From Bacillota bacterium (GTDB taxonomy: Bacteria > Bacillota > Clostridia > Acetivibrionales > DTU013): 64,000 nt of DNA. Where the stretch lies: positions 37,866-101,865 of the forward strand of contig JAEZYU010000098.1 in assembly GCA_023418915.1 (NCBI GenBank), in the 5' to 3' direction. How positions within the stretch are numbered: the first letter of the stretch is position 1; each line of letters starts with the position of its first letter. The notes under the pieces are model-generated. The model saw only the letters and a list, made by a program, of their open reading frames with translations. It was not told where the DNA came from and did no database searches. Position numbers and translations under genes: made by a program. Positions 53,672-63,877 of this stretch are shown piece by piece.

Positions 53672-55225
53672 TCACTGTTTCAGTAATTCTTTTATGACCA
53701 ATGGCAGTATGTCCGCCAGATCGCCGGCCAATAAGCCGTTCATGCCTTTGTAATCAGCAGCGGCATCGCCGGCTAAGCCATGAAGATAAACACCTGCCGC
53801 TGCCGCATCGCCGATCCTGACCCCCTGTGCCGCAAGACCTGCAATGATACCGGTGAGCACATCACCAGTCCCGGCGGTGGCCATCCCTGCATTCCCTGTA
53901 GTATTGATGAACACCCGTCCGTCAGCGGATGCCACAACTGTTCTGCTGCCCTTCAACACAACAGTGACTCCGTATTCCTGCGCAAAGCTCAACGCCGTTC
54001 CCACTCTGTCTGACTGTACTTCCTTTATGCTTTTACCTGTAAGCCGTGCCATTTCTCCGGGATGCGGCGTCACTACCGCATCGGCTTTCAGCTTCTTTAG
54101 CACCGACGGGTCGGCAGAAACAGCATTTAATGCATCAGCGTCAATCACAATCGGAACTTCGCTTGCCAAAATTACCTTCTCAACGATTTTTCTTATTTCC
54201 TCAGTTGATGTCAGTCCGGGCCCTATCGCAACTGCATCCATTTTCTTCATAAAATCCAAAATGTGTTCCGCACATGAGGCGGTCAGGCTTCCTGCACCGT
54301 TATCCTCAAGCGGTATCACTATGGGTTCTGTCAGCTTTGCTGCATAAATGCCGGCAAGACTTTTGGGCACTCCTGTGTAGACAAGGCCTGCGCCTGTTCT
54401 CAGCGCAGAAATTGAAGCAAGGCATCCCGATCCGGTCATCCCGGTAGAGCCTGTAATGATCAGAACCCTGCCATAATCTCCCTTGTTGCTGTCCACCCGT
54501 CTCCCGGGCATCATACCTGATGCCATCCTGCTGTCGATCGTCCAGATCCTTATGTCCTGCTTTTCCAGCACACAGGCAGGTATCCCGATATCTGCGGTCA
54601 CCAGCCTTCCGGTATACCCGCAGCCTGGATTGAGCACAAGACCGAGTTTTGGCATGCAAAAGGTTACAGTGGCATCGGCTTTGATACATACACCCTTTAC
54701 GCTGCCGTCACCCCCATCGATACCCGAAGGTATGTCAATGGATAAAACAGGCTTGCCGGCACTATTTATCATTTCAATGATCTCTGCGGCAAAGCCCGTT
54801 ATAGCTCTTTTGAGACCTGTGCCAAATAAACCGTCCAGGATGAGATGCGATGCAGCCAGTTCCTTCAAAAAACCATCCGGGCAGCTCTCCTGCGTAAGCT
54901 CTATTATTTTTATGCCTATCCTCTCAAGGATCTCCATGTTAGAAAGAGCGTCACCGGACAGGCCATTTTTTTCACCCAATAGAAATACTCTGACATCTGC
55001 ACCTTTACTGTGGAGCAGTCTGGCTGCTGCAAACGCATCGCCGCCATTATTGCCTCTTCCGGCTACTATCGCCACGATCCTGTCTCCGCAGCCTCCCATC
55101 ATGGATACTGCTTCCGCTGCAACTGCCGCTGCCGCATTCTCCATCAGGAGTATCCCCGGTATCCCATACTCATTTATTGCACATCCATCTATCTTTTTCA
55201 TTTGTTCCGGTGTTGCTAGCTTCAT
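53672..55225 (-). CDS. nnr: Bifunctional NAD(P)HX epimerase and dehydratase
   Basis: A 517-residue fusion repairing hydrated NAD(P)H. The N-terminal YjeF epimerase domain (about 1-215) has VAGRGNNGGDAFAAA and DIPSGIDG. The C-terminal ADP-dependent dehydratase (about 225-515) has VVTPHPGEMARL and GNAGMATAGTGDVLTG. ATG at 55225 follows GAGGTG. Transcribed with alr. Confidence 0.95.
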   Translation of the reverse strand: MKLATPEQMKKIDGCAINEYGIPGILLMENAAAAVAAEAVSMMGGCGDRIVAIVAGRGNNGGDAFAAARLLHSKGADVRVFLLGEKNGLSGDALSNMEILERIGIKIIELTQESCPDGFLKELAASHLILDGLFGTGLKRAITGFAAEIIEMINSAGKPVLSIDIPSGIDGGDGSVKGVCIKADATVTFCMPKLGLVLNPGCGYTGRLVTADIGIPACVLEKQDIRIWTIDSRMASGMMPGRRVDSNKGDYGRVLIITGSTGMTGSGCLASISALRTGAGLVYTGVPKSLAGIYAAKLTEPIVIPLEDNGAGSLTASCAEHILDFMKKMDAVAIGPGLTSTEEIRKIVEKVILASEVPIVIDADALNAVSADPSVLKKLKADAVVTPHPGEMARLTGKSIKEVQSDRVGTALSFAQEYGVTVVLKGSRTVVASADGRVFINTTGNAGMATAGTGDVLTGIIAGLAAQGVRIGDAAAAGVYLHGLAGDAAADYKGMNGLLAGDLADILPLVIKELLKQ

Positions 55226-55311
55226 ATTCACACCTCATGCACCAGTGACTGAACTCACCCATATTTTCTACCAGTACTTCCGGCTATGAACCTGATACTG
55301 ATGTCATAATC

Positions 55312-55935
55312 TCACCCAAAAAACTCTCTGTCAAGCTTTTCGAGCTCTTCTCCGCCCAGCAGATCGTGGAAGTACGAATATATATCTGTATCATCCTGCG
55401 AGAGCGTTTCCTTCTCATCTATATATTCCTTCAGTTTGGCTCTAGTCTCATCAATGAGCTTCCCAAGCTCCTCCACTCTCTTTCTGCCGGACCGTATCTT
55501 AAAATATACGATATTCACAGTCTGCTCCAGCAGTTCCAAATTGGCCTGCCTTATCCTGTCAGGCATATGCTCGAGCAGCTCTTCGATTTGCTTCGATCTG
55601 GCGTTTATCTTTTTTATCTCCCGCTCAGATATGCTCATTTCTTCCTTTGCATCGTCATCACCTTTTTCGAAGACATCCGGTGTGAGCTTTATTATTTTGT
55701 CCATATGATGCTTTTTCGCAGCTGCGATCTCCTTCTGCTCAGCGATCAGGCGAGCCTCCTCCTTTAGAAGCTCTTTGAGCTTTTGCTCGCAGCGCTCAAT
55801 AGTTGCGGTTTTCTGAGTATTTGTAAAAAGCCTGTTCCAGCGCTCATCCAGAATCAGCAGCGATATGTCGTTTTTCCTTAGTGTCCTGGTATCGAATTTT
55901 TTGTTCTTTCTGAATTTCCAGGGCAGTAATGACAT
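55312..55935 (-). CDS. Coiled-coil protein of unknown function
   Basis: A 207-residue very charged protein predicted to be mostly helix, with coiled coil about 40-190. No signal peptide or membrane segment. I recognise no family. It lies at the edge of the polysaccharide genes, directly after the pyruvyl transferase on the same strand (20-bp gap), so it may be co-transcribed. Confidence 0.65.
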   Translation of the reverse strand: MSLLPWKFRKNKKFDTRTLRKNDISLLILDERWNRLFTNTQKTATIERCEQKLKELLKEEARLIAEQKEIAAAKKHHMDKIIKLTPDVFEKGDDDAKEEMSISEREIKKINARSKQIEELLEHMPDRIRQANLELLEQTVNIVYFKIRSGRKRVEELGKLIDETRAKLKEYIDEKETLSQDDTDIYSYFHDLLGGEELEKLDREFFG

Positions 55936-55955
55936 TCAACATCACCTACTCACTT

Positions 55956-57104
55956 TTAATAATCCCTGCACACCTTATTCAGTGCTCCCTTGAGGTACTG
56001 CAGCGACTCTTCTCTCTTTTTCTGCAGCATCTGTCCAATCTTCTGATAATCGATCGGTTCTGTCCTCTCTCCAATCAGTTTTTCAAACCCGCTGCTACCC
56101 TCTGCAATTGAATACAAACGGGCACCGAGCCCTGTCATCTCCAATATATTATGTAGTCTTGAGCTGACTGCCTTTGTAGGGTCACTCGAAGAGTCGAAGC
56201 AATAGAACTCCTTATTAAAATTTATTGAAAACACAGTTCCATGAAATGAGTCGGTGCAGACTGCCGATGCTCCTGCAAACAGGCCCAAAAATTCTCTGGG
56301 GCCTGCGTCGAGCACCTTGCGGCTCGTCTGCGGCACCACTCTTTGTGAACCGCAAAGCGACACCACGGGCAGTCCATGTTTTTCCGAAAACACCTTAATG
56401 TACTCCGAGTATTTTCTGGCATCGGTGATGAAATAGCATAATATGTATGGCTCCCGATTTTCCGGCGGAACTGCCAGCTTGCTCCATTGATCCCCATTGA
56501 GCAATAGTGTGGGGTCGAGCACCGTGACTGATTCTCTTCCCGTTATTTCACGGATTATATTCTCTCCCTGCTTTTCTCTTACAGAAAGGCAGTCAAAATT
56601 TTCAAGATACTTTGAAAGCTTCTCTCTTTTGTCCTCAGGTATTGTACTTATACCAAAGCTAGGCGCATATGACACACGCCTTCCCGTTTCAGCAAAGTCC
56701 GCAAAGAACGCCGGGTCATAGTTTTTTTCCTTAAAAATCAACGGATTCCATATCTGATCGCTCCCGCATACATAGACGTCATACAAAGGAGGAGCATCAC
56801 AAAGCCCTTCATATGAGCCGTAAAATCTATCAGACAGCTTCATTTCATTTCGCACAAAGCTATTGAATCGGTCATGCCTCTTTTTGAGCATACCATAGTT
56901 CAGCAGTGTGTTCATGTTTGAAATCATGGAGACGGGCGTCAGACCCTTTTTGAAAAGCCTGCTCCCATCGATATTATCTTTCCTTACATAGTTGATAATC
57001 TCGCAGTCAAAACCAAGAAGGCCTATTGCCCTCATCAGTGCATATGCCTGTAACTGAGCCCCATAATGATGTGCATAGTGGAATGTCAATATGCCTGTTC
57101 TCAT
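55956..57104 (-). CDS. Polysaccharide pyruvyl transferase family protein
   Basis: A 382-residue protein of the PF04230 family, which adds ketal-linked pyruvate to sugars. N-terminal ILTFHYAHHYGAQLQAYAL and C-terminal CTDSFHGTVFSI (about 285-296) are family signatures. ATG at 57104 follows AAAGGAGC. Together with the flippase and FrhB-like gene it forms a minus-strand operon. Confidence 0.9.
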   Translation of the reverse strand: MRTGILTFHYAHHYGAQLQAYALMRAIGLLGFDCEIINYVRKDNIDGSRLFKKGLTPVSMISNMNTLLNYGMLKKRHDRFNSFVRNEMKLSDRFYGSYEGLCDAPPLYDVYVCGSDQIWNPLIFKEKNYDPAFFADFAETGRRVSYAPSFGISTIPEDKREKLSKYLENFDCLSVREKQGENIIREITGRESVTVLDPTLLLNGDQWSKLAVPPENREPYILCYFITDARKYSEYIKVFSEKHGLPVVSLCGSQRVVPQTSRKVLDAGPREFLGLFAGASAVCTDSFHGTVFSINFNKEFYCFDSSSDPTKAVSSRLHNILEMTGLGARLYSIAEGSSGFEKLIGERTEPIDYQKIGQMLQKKREESLQYLKGALNKVCRDY

Positions 57105-57166
57105 AATATCCGCTCCTTTTGTCAGCTAATGCCCAGTATATTTTAAATAGCCGTTTGCACCCGCCA

Positions 57167-58687
57167 TCAACCCGCCATCCGCTTTTTTAGCATCCACTTA
57201 ATTCTATCACAGATCCCGGCAGCTGTTTTTCTCTCCAGCAATATGTTTCCCCCGGCGATCACCAGCAATGCCCATATTCCAACAGGCACGGCATACAATG
57301 CCCATTGAACATAGCTTACAGTATTTATATCGACAAAAAAGACTACGGGGAGCACTGTAATTAAAAACAGCAGGCATAGTCTGATTACCCTTCTTATTGT
57401 CACTACCGGACTTAGCTTTGTTACTGTTTTGGGAATGTACAGTATAAGGTCGATGTCCCGGTAGAGGTTGGACAGTATGGAGCCTGCAAGCACTCCTGCA
57501 ATACCGAAATAAGGCGCCAGCAGAGCTGAGAAGACGACTATGATAAGCGCCTGTATCAATGTTTGGACCTTTGTTTCCTTGTAGAGGCCTGCAGATATAA
57601 CAAGCATGCCCTGTGGAGTCTTGATATTCGAAACTATACCAACCGCTACAAACAGAGCCGCAACTGACGGCCTTATATATTCGGCATCGGTAAATCCGGC
57701 CGTATAAATCCTCATGAAGGGCATTATCATTATCGCTGCCACTGAATATCCCCATGCCACAAGGGCATAATACAGATACTCATACTGGTGGTATGCCTTC
57801 TGTAGTGTAGTCTGCTCATTTCGCACCAGCAGATCGCCAAATATAGCACTTAAGCCGTTACTAAATGTGGTCAGAAGTGCCAGCACACTTGTGAATACCA
57901 TATTGTAGGTGACAAATACACTCGCCTCCTTCAGGCTGATGAACAGAGAGGTGATAACAACAGGTGTCGCTGTCGTCGCAACCCCGAGTATCTGCAGCAC
58001 CAACGCATCCCATCTCTTATCAAGCGCTTCGTTTTTAGGCTGCACATTAAAATCCAGATCCCTGTATCTCAGCCTTCCATAGATTATATAGATAGCTGAG
58101 CGTACAAAAAAGCTGATGAGAGCAACGAGCTGAACAATAACGATATCGTAGCGAAGGCTTGCAAGCACAAGGATAATCACAGCATTTAATGCTACTGCGG
58201 CGGCATTTATAAGCGAGATCACATAACTCTTCTGATCGGCGGTATAAAGCACCTTGTATTTTCCTACAGCGAAAAACTCCAGCGAACCGGATGCACCTAT
58301 TACAATGACAAGTGCTGCAATAGTGAACGTATCTATCCCCTGACCTGAAGTGAACATGGGATAAATGAATGCGGTAACAAGGACAAGTGACGAAAAAATA
58401 AATCCGGAAATATTATAGAAACGATTTGATGCAGACAGTACTCCGTTGATGTCATCTCTGTTCTTGTCAGCCAAAGGCTTGTATAGGGCATATACCGCTG
58501 CGCCGGCAAGTCCTGCCTCTACAAGGTTGAAATAGGAGATGAACTGTCTGATGGAGGTTACAAGTCCGTTCACACTGGAACCGTACACTGTTATCATAAC
58601 TCTGGGCAATATCAGGTTTACGATGAGGTTAACGATCTGCAGTACTACGGCGCTTATTGAATTGTAAAAGGACAGTCTGGTTCTCAT
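57167..58687 (-). CDS. Oligosaccharide flippase (Wzx-type)
   Basis: A 506-residue MOP-superfamily membrane protein with about 12-14 helices that would move lipid-linked oligosaccharides across the membrane. It begins ten bases after the FrhB-like gene stop, indicating coupling. No specificity motif is known; the assignment is by topology and the neighbourhood. Confidence 0.85.
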   Translation of the reverse strand: MRTRLSFYNSISAVVLQIVNLIVNLILPRVMITVYGSSVNGLVTSIRQFISYFNLVEAGLAGAAVYALYKPLADKNRDDINGVLSASNRFYNISGFIFSSLVLVTAFIYPMFTSGQGIDTFTIAALVIVIGASGSLEFFAVGKYKVLYTADQKSYVISLINAAAVALNAVIILVLASLRYDIVIVQLVALISFFVRSAIYIIYGRLRYRDLDFNVQPKNEALDKRWDALVLQILGVATTATPVVITSLFISLKEASVFVTYNMVFTSVLALLTTFSNGLSAIFGDLLVRNEQTTLQKAYHQYEYLYYALVAWGYSVAAIMIMPFMRIYTAGFTDAEYIRPSVAALFVAVGIVSNIKTPQGMLVISAGLYKETKVQTLIQALIIVVFSALLAPYFGIAGVLAGSILSNLYRDIDLILYIPKTVTKLSPVVTIRRVIRLCLLFLITVLPVVFFVDINTVSYVQWALYAVPVGIWALLVIAGGNILLERKTAAGICDRIKWMLKKRMAG

Positions 58688-58697
58688 GTCAGTTATC

Positions 58698-60038
58698 TCA
58701 ACCTCTGCCCAATACTTTTTTTATCATGCGTTTGAGCTTGTACTTCATGCTAAAGTTATCCATATGTTTTCTTCTCAGCCTATCAAAGTCAAACCCGTTT
58801 TTCATGTCTGCAAAAAAAGCTGCTCTTCCCGCAGGCTCAGCAGCAGACGAAACAAGTCTTGGATTGTATTTGACAGCCTCTCCCGCATCGCATTCAGACA
58901 GTGCCGCAAAGTCTCCTATCCTTGCCATGGCGACCTCTCCCGTTTTGCTGTGAGTAATTGCCAGCGATACACCCCTGTTATCGTCATTGACCTCAATATT
59001 CATTTTGTCGATGCCCCAGAAATCCGCCAGAGTAATATCCGCTCCGGAGTTTTGCACCCTGAATCTGCAGTCAAAGCAGGCTCTTCTGTTAAAAATATTC
59101 TTCCCGAAGCCTATGAAATACAGCTCGTCCTTCGCCTTGACCAGGTACTCATCACCATTGGTAAAACTAATGCGCATATGGTACTCCTTCCAACCGCCCG
59201 ATTTATCACGGAAGGAAATCGATCTAATCCCGCTTTGATGCCTGTCCTTAAGGAAGTCGGTATACATCTCCCAGACCTTCGGGGAGGGTACTCCAAAGCA
59301 AGCAAGATCACAAGCGCATAGATTTGTATAGTTCTTTCTCAAAAATGACTTCAGTCCGGCGATCTGGCAGGGTGTCCCACAAAAAAGGACCTCTCGACCT
59401 TCGTCAAGAAATTCTTTAGCCTTGATAAAGGTATCACCGATATCGCTTTGTACATATTTGGATCTTCTCAGGTCATCCAGACTGTCGATGCTGTCAACAA
59501 ACCGATGTCTAACACTAAAATCGCTGTCAAATGCTGCACCAAACACGACCCCGCCATTTTCTAGCGTCTTTACGGCAAGCTCGGAAAATATGCCCCCGGA
59601 CGAGCTTTTCCCCCTTGTTTCATCATTTGTAGAATAACATGCAAAGGCCCTCTTACCGGTAAAGGTATGCGGATTTTCCCCGTTACCTGCACTCAGTGAC
59701 GATGTACCGTCATTGCCTGCGCTGGCTGAAGATAATCTCCCTTTACCTTCTATAGATGACACATCTTTATCTGCACTGGCTGATAATAAGCCCTCTTTCC
59801 CTGCAATAAAAACAGAAGAGCCATCTTCATCTGTAACTATGCCATGCTTGCTGAAAAAAGCCTTATTGACCGGACAAATCCTTTTACATAGATCGCAGTC
59901 ATTACACAAATTCTCGTCTATCAGCGGAAACAAAAAGCCCTCATCATCCGCTTCCATAGTCACAGCCTTGCTGGGACATGCCTGGCTGCATGCTGAGCAT
60001 CCGGTACAATATCTGCTGTTGTATATAATCTCTTTCAT
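58698..60038 (-). CDS. FrhB-like Fe-S protein with a low-complexity insert
   Basis: A 446-residue protein. N-terminal 2x[4Fe-4S] ferredoxin (CTGCSACSQACPSKA and CNDCDLCKRICPVN, about 10-60), then a Ser/Ala/Gly-rich insert (about 70-127) with imperfect repeats (GLLSASADKDVSS, RLSSASAGNDGTSS, SLSAGNGEN), then the coenzyme F420 hydrogenase/dehydrogenase beta-subunit domains (about 130-400, CGTPCQIAGL, FGVPSP, and a Cys pair in ACFDCRFR). Such genes often sit beside pyruvyl transferases in polysaccharide loci, where their role is not settled. Start ATG at 60038 fits AAGGGA; the GTG at 60056 overlaps it. Confidence 0.9.
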   Translation of the reverse strand: MKEIIYNSRYCTGCSACSQACPSKAVTMEADDEGFLFPLIDENLCNDCDLCKRICPVNKAFFSKHGIVTDEDGSSVFIAGKEGLLSASADKDVSSIEGKGRLSSASAGNDGTSSLSAGNGENPHTFTGKRAFACYSTNDETRGKSSSGGIFSELAVKTLENGGVVFGAAFDSDFSVRHRFVDSIDSLDDLRRSKYVQSDIGDTFIKAKEFLDEGREVLFCGTPCQIAGLKSFLRKNYTNLCACDLACFGVPSPKVWEMYTDFLKDRHQSGIRSISFRDKSGGWKEYHMRISFTNGDEYLVKAKDELYFIGFGKNIFNRRACFDCRFRVQNSGADITLADFWGIDKMNIEVNDDNRGVSLAITHSKTGEVAMARIGDFAALSECDAGEAVKYNPRLVSSAAEPAGRAAFFADMKNGFDFDRLRRKHMDNFSMKYKLKRMIKKVLGRG

Positions 60039-60283
60039 ACCTTCTATCCCTTTCACTTAATTAATTATAGTTTTGATTCACCCTTTTTACAAGCTCCATG
60101 CGTCTTCCAGCCACCTTATGTAAATAGAATACAACTTATTGTCATATTTAAGAATGGAATAATGTGATTAACATATGGAATAATGTGTTGAGCATACTTC
60201 TCGACTCAAGTGCTTGTATATGGTAAAATAAATTGCAGTTAAAAACAGAGGATAAGGGTGTCCTCGGGCAGGTCGGTGCATGT

Positions 60284-61417
60284 ATGCATAAGGTCTTGCA
60301 TTTATTGAATTACCTCGGCAGCGGAGGTTCGGAAAAATACATATATTCATTAGCGAAGAAGCTCCACGGAACACTGTGTGAGTTTACTATAGCATATTCG
60401 CAGGACGGTCCCGGCAGGAGTGCGTTCGAAGAGCTGGGTATCGACCTGATACCGTTTCAGATGAAGAAACCATTCGACCTAAAAGCTGCACTGCAGTTAA
60501 AAAAGCTTTGCAGTCGGCGCTCTATACAAACCATCCACACTCATTTCCTTAGGGAAAACTATATAAGCGTACTTTCAAAATTAGCCGGAAATAAAGTTGG
60601 AATAATCAATACAAGGCACATGCTGTTTGAGAATACAAAAAAAGTAGCACTGGCCAACAGACTATTCACCGCATTCAACAGCAGGATAATCGCAGTGAGC
60701 CGCCATGTAATGGACAGGCTCTTAGAAGAAGGCATAAGTAAAAACAGGATATCGATGATATATAACGGTGTCGAGCCCGAAGATTGGACCGGCCCTGCAG
60801 TATCATCATTCAGAGAGGATCTGGGAATATCCGCAGATGAGGTTCTCATCACTTCTGTATCAAGATTTTCTCCTGAAAAAGGTCATGACTTCGTAATCGA
60901 CGCAATCCGTTATTTAAAGGATAACAAGCTTGATCTTGGGCTATCCGAGAAAAAATACAGGTTCGTCCTTGCAGGAAGCGGTCCTGTGTTTGAGACTATC
61001 AAAGAAAAATCAAAATCCGTTGGGCTTGAAAATGACATACTGTTCACCGGCTATGTGAACAATGTCAAAGAACTGCTTAAGGCTTCCGATATATTTATTT
61101 CCCACTCAGTCAATGAAGCTATCGGTATAGCGATACTTGAGGCCATGGCTTCGGGGCTGCCAGTAATAACCACTGACAGCGGAGGCACATCAGAGATCGT
61201 CAATGATGAGGCTCACAACGGGATCCTGATAGATAACGGGGACATCCGTGGATTCGCAGAAGCCATTGCCTTGCTGATAAACAATACACAGCTTAGAGAA
61301 GAGTACGCCAAGAAGGGAATTGAAACAGTCATGGGACGCTTCAGCCTTGATAAAACCGCTTACGAAACATATAATCTTTATGAGACAAGCAGGAAAGGAG
61401 CAAAAGATGATCGATAA
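60284..61417 (+). CDS. GT4-family glycosyltransferase
   Basis: A 377-residue GT-B enzyme. N-terminal LNYLGSGGSEKYI and C-terminal nucleotide-sugar motif SHSVNEAIGIAILEAMASGL followed by VITTDSGGTSEIV. Donor and acceptor unknown. ATG at 60284 is used; an in-frame TTG at 60233 would precede the likely transcription start. Its end overlaps the next gene by 11 bp. Confidence 0.9.
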   Translation: MHKVLHLLNYLGSGGSEKYIYSLAKKLHGTLCEFTIAYSQDGPGRSAFEELGIDLIPFQMKKPFDLKAALQLKKLCSRRSIQTIHTHFLRENYISVLSKLAGNKVGIINTRHMLFENTKKVALANRLFTAFNSRIIAVSRHVMDRLLEEGISKNRISMIYNGVEPEDWTGPAVSSFREDLGISADEVLITSVSRFSPEKGHDFVIDAIRYLKDNKLDLGLSEKKYRFVLAGSGPVFETIKEKSKSVGLENDILFTGYVNNVKELLKASDIFISHSVNEAIGIAILEAMASGLPVITTDSGGTSEIVNDEAHNGILIDNGDIRGFAEAIALLINNTQLREEYAKKGIETVMGRFSLDKTAYETYNLYETSRKGAKDDR

Positions 61418-61898
61418 GAACGGAAAGCTATTCGGCAGGATAAATATCATTGATCTTTCCATCATCATATTATTACTTGCTGCAGCTTTGTTCGTAATAT
61501 ACAGGGCAGACGTGTTCTCTCCTGAAAACACAGCTGCCTCTGAAGATAAAATACTGCTGACAATGTATCAGGAGGAAGCGCCTGCATTCGCTGCATCAAA
61601 TGTCAAACTTGGCGATCCCGTATCTGAGTCCTTCAAAAATGTCAGTTTCGGCAGCGTTGTCTCTGTTGAGACGGATAACCCGGTAAACTGGGGAGCTGAT
61701 GACGAAGGCAATCAGATCGAAACCCAGAGAGACGGATACAGCTCTTTGACGCTAAAAATGGAAGCCCCAGGGAAATCAGGCCCGTCGGGACTCACAATAG
61801 GTGGTGTCAAGTACTATGTAGGCCAGATACTTGTGATCAGGGTCGGCACATCAACATTCTACGCAAGGATAGAAAGCGCCGAACAAATAAATGAATAA
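61407..61898 (+). CDS. DUF4330 protein, copy 1
   Basis: A 163-residue protein with an N-terminal membrane helix (about 14-34) and an extracellular beta-rich DUF4330 domain (about 45-160), including VKLGDPVSESFKNVSFGSVV and the C-terminal YYVGQILVIRVG. Function unknown. ATG at 61407 follows AAAGGAG; overlap with the GT4 gene implies coupling. Copy 2 follows at once. Confidence 0.82.
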   Translation: MIDKNGKLFGRINIIDLSIIILLLAAALFVIYRADVFSPENTAASEDKILLTMYQEEAPAFAASNVKLGDPVSESFKNVSFGSVVSVETDNPVNWGADDEGNQIETQRDGYSSLTLKMEAPGKSGPSGLTIGGVKYYVGQILVIRVGTSTFYARIESAEQINE

Positions 61899-61912
61899 GG
61901 TGGGATAAATAT

Positions 61913-62389
61913 ATGCTTAAAAAGAGATCAACATGGATAATCATAGCTCTTGCTTTGATAGTTATAATCGGAATAGCGGGACTCTCAGGCAAGTTCTCAA
62001 AGGCTAAAATCGGGGCTCAGGCTCTCGCACAGGAAAAGATATTAATCACTTTCTTTATGGAAAATACACCAGACTGTACTATAGATGCAATAGAAGAAGG
62101 GGACCAGGTAAGAGAATCAATTCAGAACTCCAGCTTTGGCAAGGTGACTGCTGTCGAACGCAGCGAATCGATATTCTGGGCCAACAACGACGCAGGAGAG
62201 TTCGTATCATCTCCAAGAGAGGGCTATTCATCTCTCAGCCTTACCATGGAAGCGCTCGGGACCATTAACAGCAACGGCGTATCGATAGATAAGTCCCTCT
62301 ATTATGTGGGTCAGACAATATCGCTTTATGCAGGCAACAGCTATCTCAAAGACGGCAGGATCGCCAAAATAGAAAAGGCCGGAGATTAA
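61913..62389 (+). CDS. DUF4330 protein, copy 2
   Basis: A 158-residue paralog of the previous gene with the same plan: membrane helix (about 8-26), then a beta domain with IEEGDQVRESIQNSSFGKV and LYYVGQTISLYAG. The pair presumably arose by tandem duplication. ATG at 61913 follows AAGGTGGG. Confidence 0.8.
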   Translation: MLKKRSTWIIIALALIVIIGIAGLSGKFSKAKIGAQALAQEKILITFFMENTPDCTIDAIEEGDQVRESIQNSSFGKVTAVERSESIFWANNDAGEFVSSPREGYSSLSLTMEALGTINSNGVSIDKSLYYVGQTISLYAGNSYLKDGRIAKIEKAGD

Positions 62390-62400
62390 GGATAACTACA

Positions 62401-63861
62401 ATGAAAGATTTTATTAGAAATACAATTGAAAGCAGCCTGATTCTCTCATACTTCAGGGGATCGGACAAGTCACAGCAGAGCTGGTCTGATAGTCTGCTGC
62501 TGCGCATCCTGCATATTATCGCCAATTTTCCGGGAAAGCTGCTGAAGGCAGTATACCACAAATGGAATAATGTATTTGAAGACAGCTATGCCATAAAGCT
62601 GATCAGACTCATTGCTGACAATATACACATCGTCGCAGGGCTGATACTAATGGTATACATCGTTGTGCCTGATCACCTCTGGCATAACGAATATGGCGCT
62701 ATGATGACGCTCGGATTATCATTATTGTTTTTCATAAAGCTTATGATAATAAAGAAAAGTGTCATAGAGACACCCCGTATAGACTATTCTGTAATACTTT
62801 TCTTTGCAAGCGTAGCCGTAGCAGCAGTCACTTCCCTTTTTCCGAGAGAAAGCATGAAGTACCTGGTGCACTACATCATAGCTTTTGTAATAATGATAAT
62901 AATTGTCAGCTCCATAGATTCAGTAAAAAAATTGGACATCCTAATCAAGGCCATCTCAGTCGGCACGTTCATTACTGCCCTTTACGGTATATATCAATGG
63001 AAGGTCGTAGGAGTAGCAGTAGACCCGTCCACCACCGATCTTACTCTCAATCCCGATCTGGGCGGAAGAGTTTATTCCACGATGGGTAATGCAAATGTAT
63101 ATGGTGAACTGCTTGTTCTTACGATACCGTTCTTTATTTCCATAATACTAAACGAAAGGTCACTGTTGAAAAAGGCAGCATGGCTGATTTCACTTGCCCC
63201 GGTGATAATGGTGCTGTTTAAAACAGGGTCAAGAGGAGCATGGCTGGCATTGGCGGGTGCAATTGCAGTGTTCGTTTTCTTCTGGAATATAAAGCTCATC
63301 CCGGTCATAGCCATAGCAGGCCTTATTGTCATACCGTTTCTGCCGTCATGGATATTCAACAGGATCATGACAATATTCAGCGGCAAGGACACTTCGATAG
63401 ATTACAGGACCAAGATATTTTCCTCCGCCCTGCCGATGCTCAGGGATTATTGGACCACAGGCGTAGGCCTTGGCCCCGGTATTTTTTCGACCATCTTTCA
63501 GCGATACAAATCCTTCGGTCTCACCAATGCAGCACATTCACACATACTATATCTGCAGTTGTGGCTGGAGGCTGGTATCGCCGCATTGCTCACCTTTTTG
63601 CTGATGGTCTTCAGAATGGTGCGCAACGCATTTGAAGCTATGATAAAAAAGAAAAACCCTGCTGCAAACAACATGCTTTTTGCAGCGTTGTCGGGGATCG
63701 CAGGTCTGATGGCTATAGGGTTTGCGGATCATGTATGGTTCTATCCCCGTATCATGTTCCTGTTCTGGGTCAACATAGCTGTTATACTAACGTCCGTAAA
63801 GATAACAAGTCAAGATATCCGCAGTGATAATGCACTGGCCGGCGGAACAAATAATCCCTGA
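62401..63861 (+). CDS. O-antigen ligase/polymerase-like membrane protein
   Basis: A 486-residue polytopic protein with about 12 helices and a large extracytoplasmic loop between the later helices. FKTGSRGAWLALAGAI and GLGPGIFSTIFQRYKS (the second in the large loop region near residue 360) are typical of the Wzy_C/WaaL family. It probably polymerises or ligates the surface glycan made by neighbouring genes. ATG at 62401 follows AAGGAT. Confidence 0.88.
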   Translation: MKDFIRNTIESSLILSYFRGSDKSQQSWSDSLLLRILHIIANFPGKLLKAVYHKWNNVFEDSYAIKLIRLIADNIHIVAGLILMVYIVVPDHLWHNEYGAMMTLGLSLLFFIKLMIIKKSVIETPRIDYSVILFFASVAVAAVTSLFPRESMKYLVHYIIAFVIMIIIVSSIDSVKKLDILIKAISVGTFITALYGIYQWKVVGVAVDPSTTDLTLNPDLGGRVYSTMGNANVYGELLVLTIPFFISIILNERSLLKKAAWLISLAPVIMVLFKTGSRGAWLALAGAIAVFVFFWNIKLIPVIAIAGLIVIPFLPSWIFNRIMTIFSGKDTSIDYRTKIFSSALPMLRDYWTTGVGLGPGIFSTIFQRYKSFGLTNAAHSHILYLQLWLEAGIAALLTFLLMVFRMVRNAFEAMIKKKNPAANNMLFAALSGIAGLMAIGFADHVWFYPRIMFLFWVNIAVILTSVKITSQDIRSDNALAGGTNNP

Positions 63862-63877
63862 CAACATATATGCAATA

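Noticed and set aside
54483..55289. 268-codon plus-strand frame
   Set aside because: Opposite strand of nnr, a clear bifunctional repair enzyme gene; no start signal.
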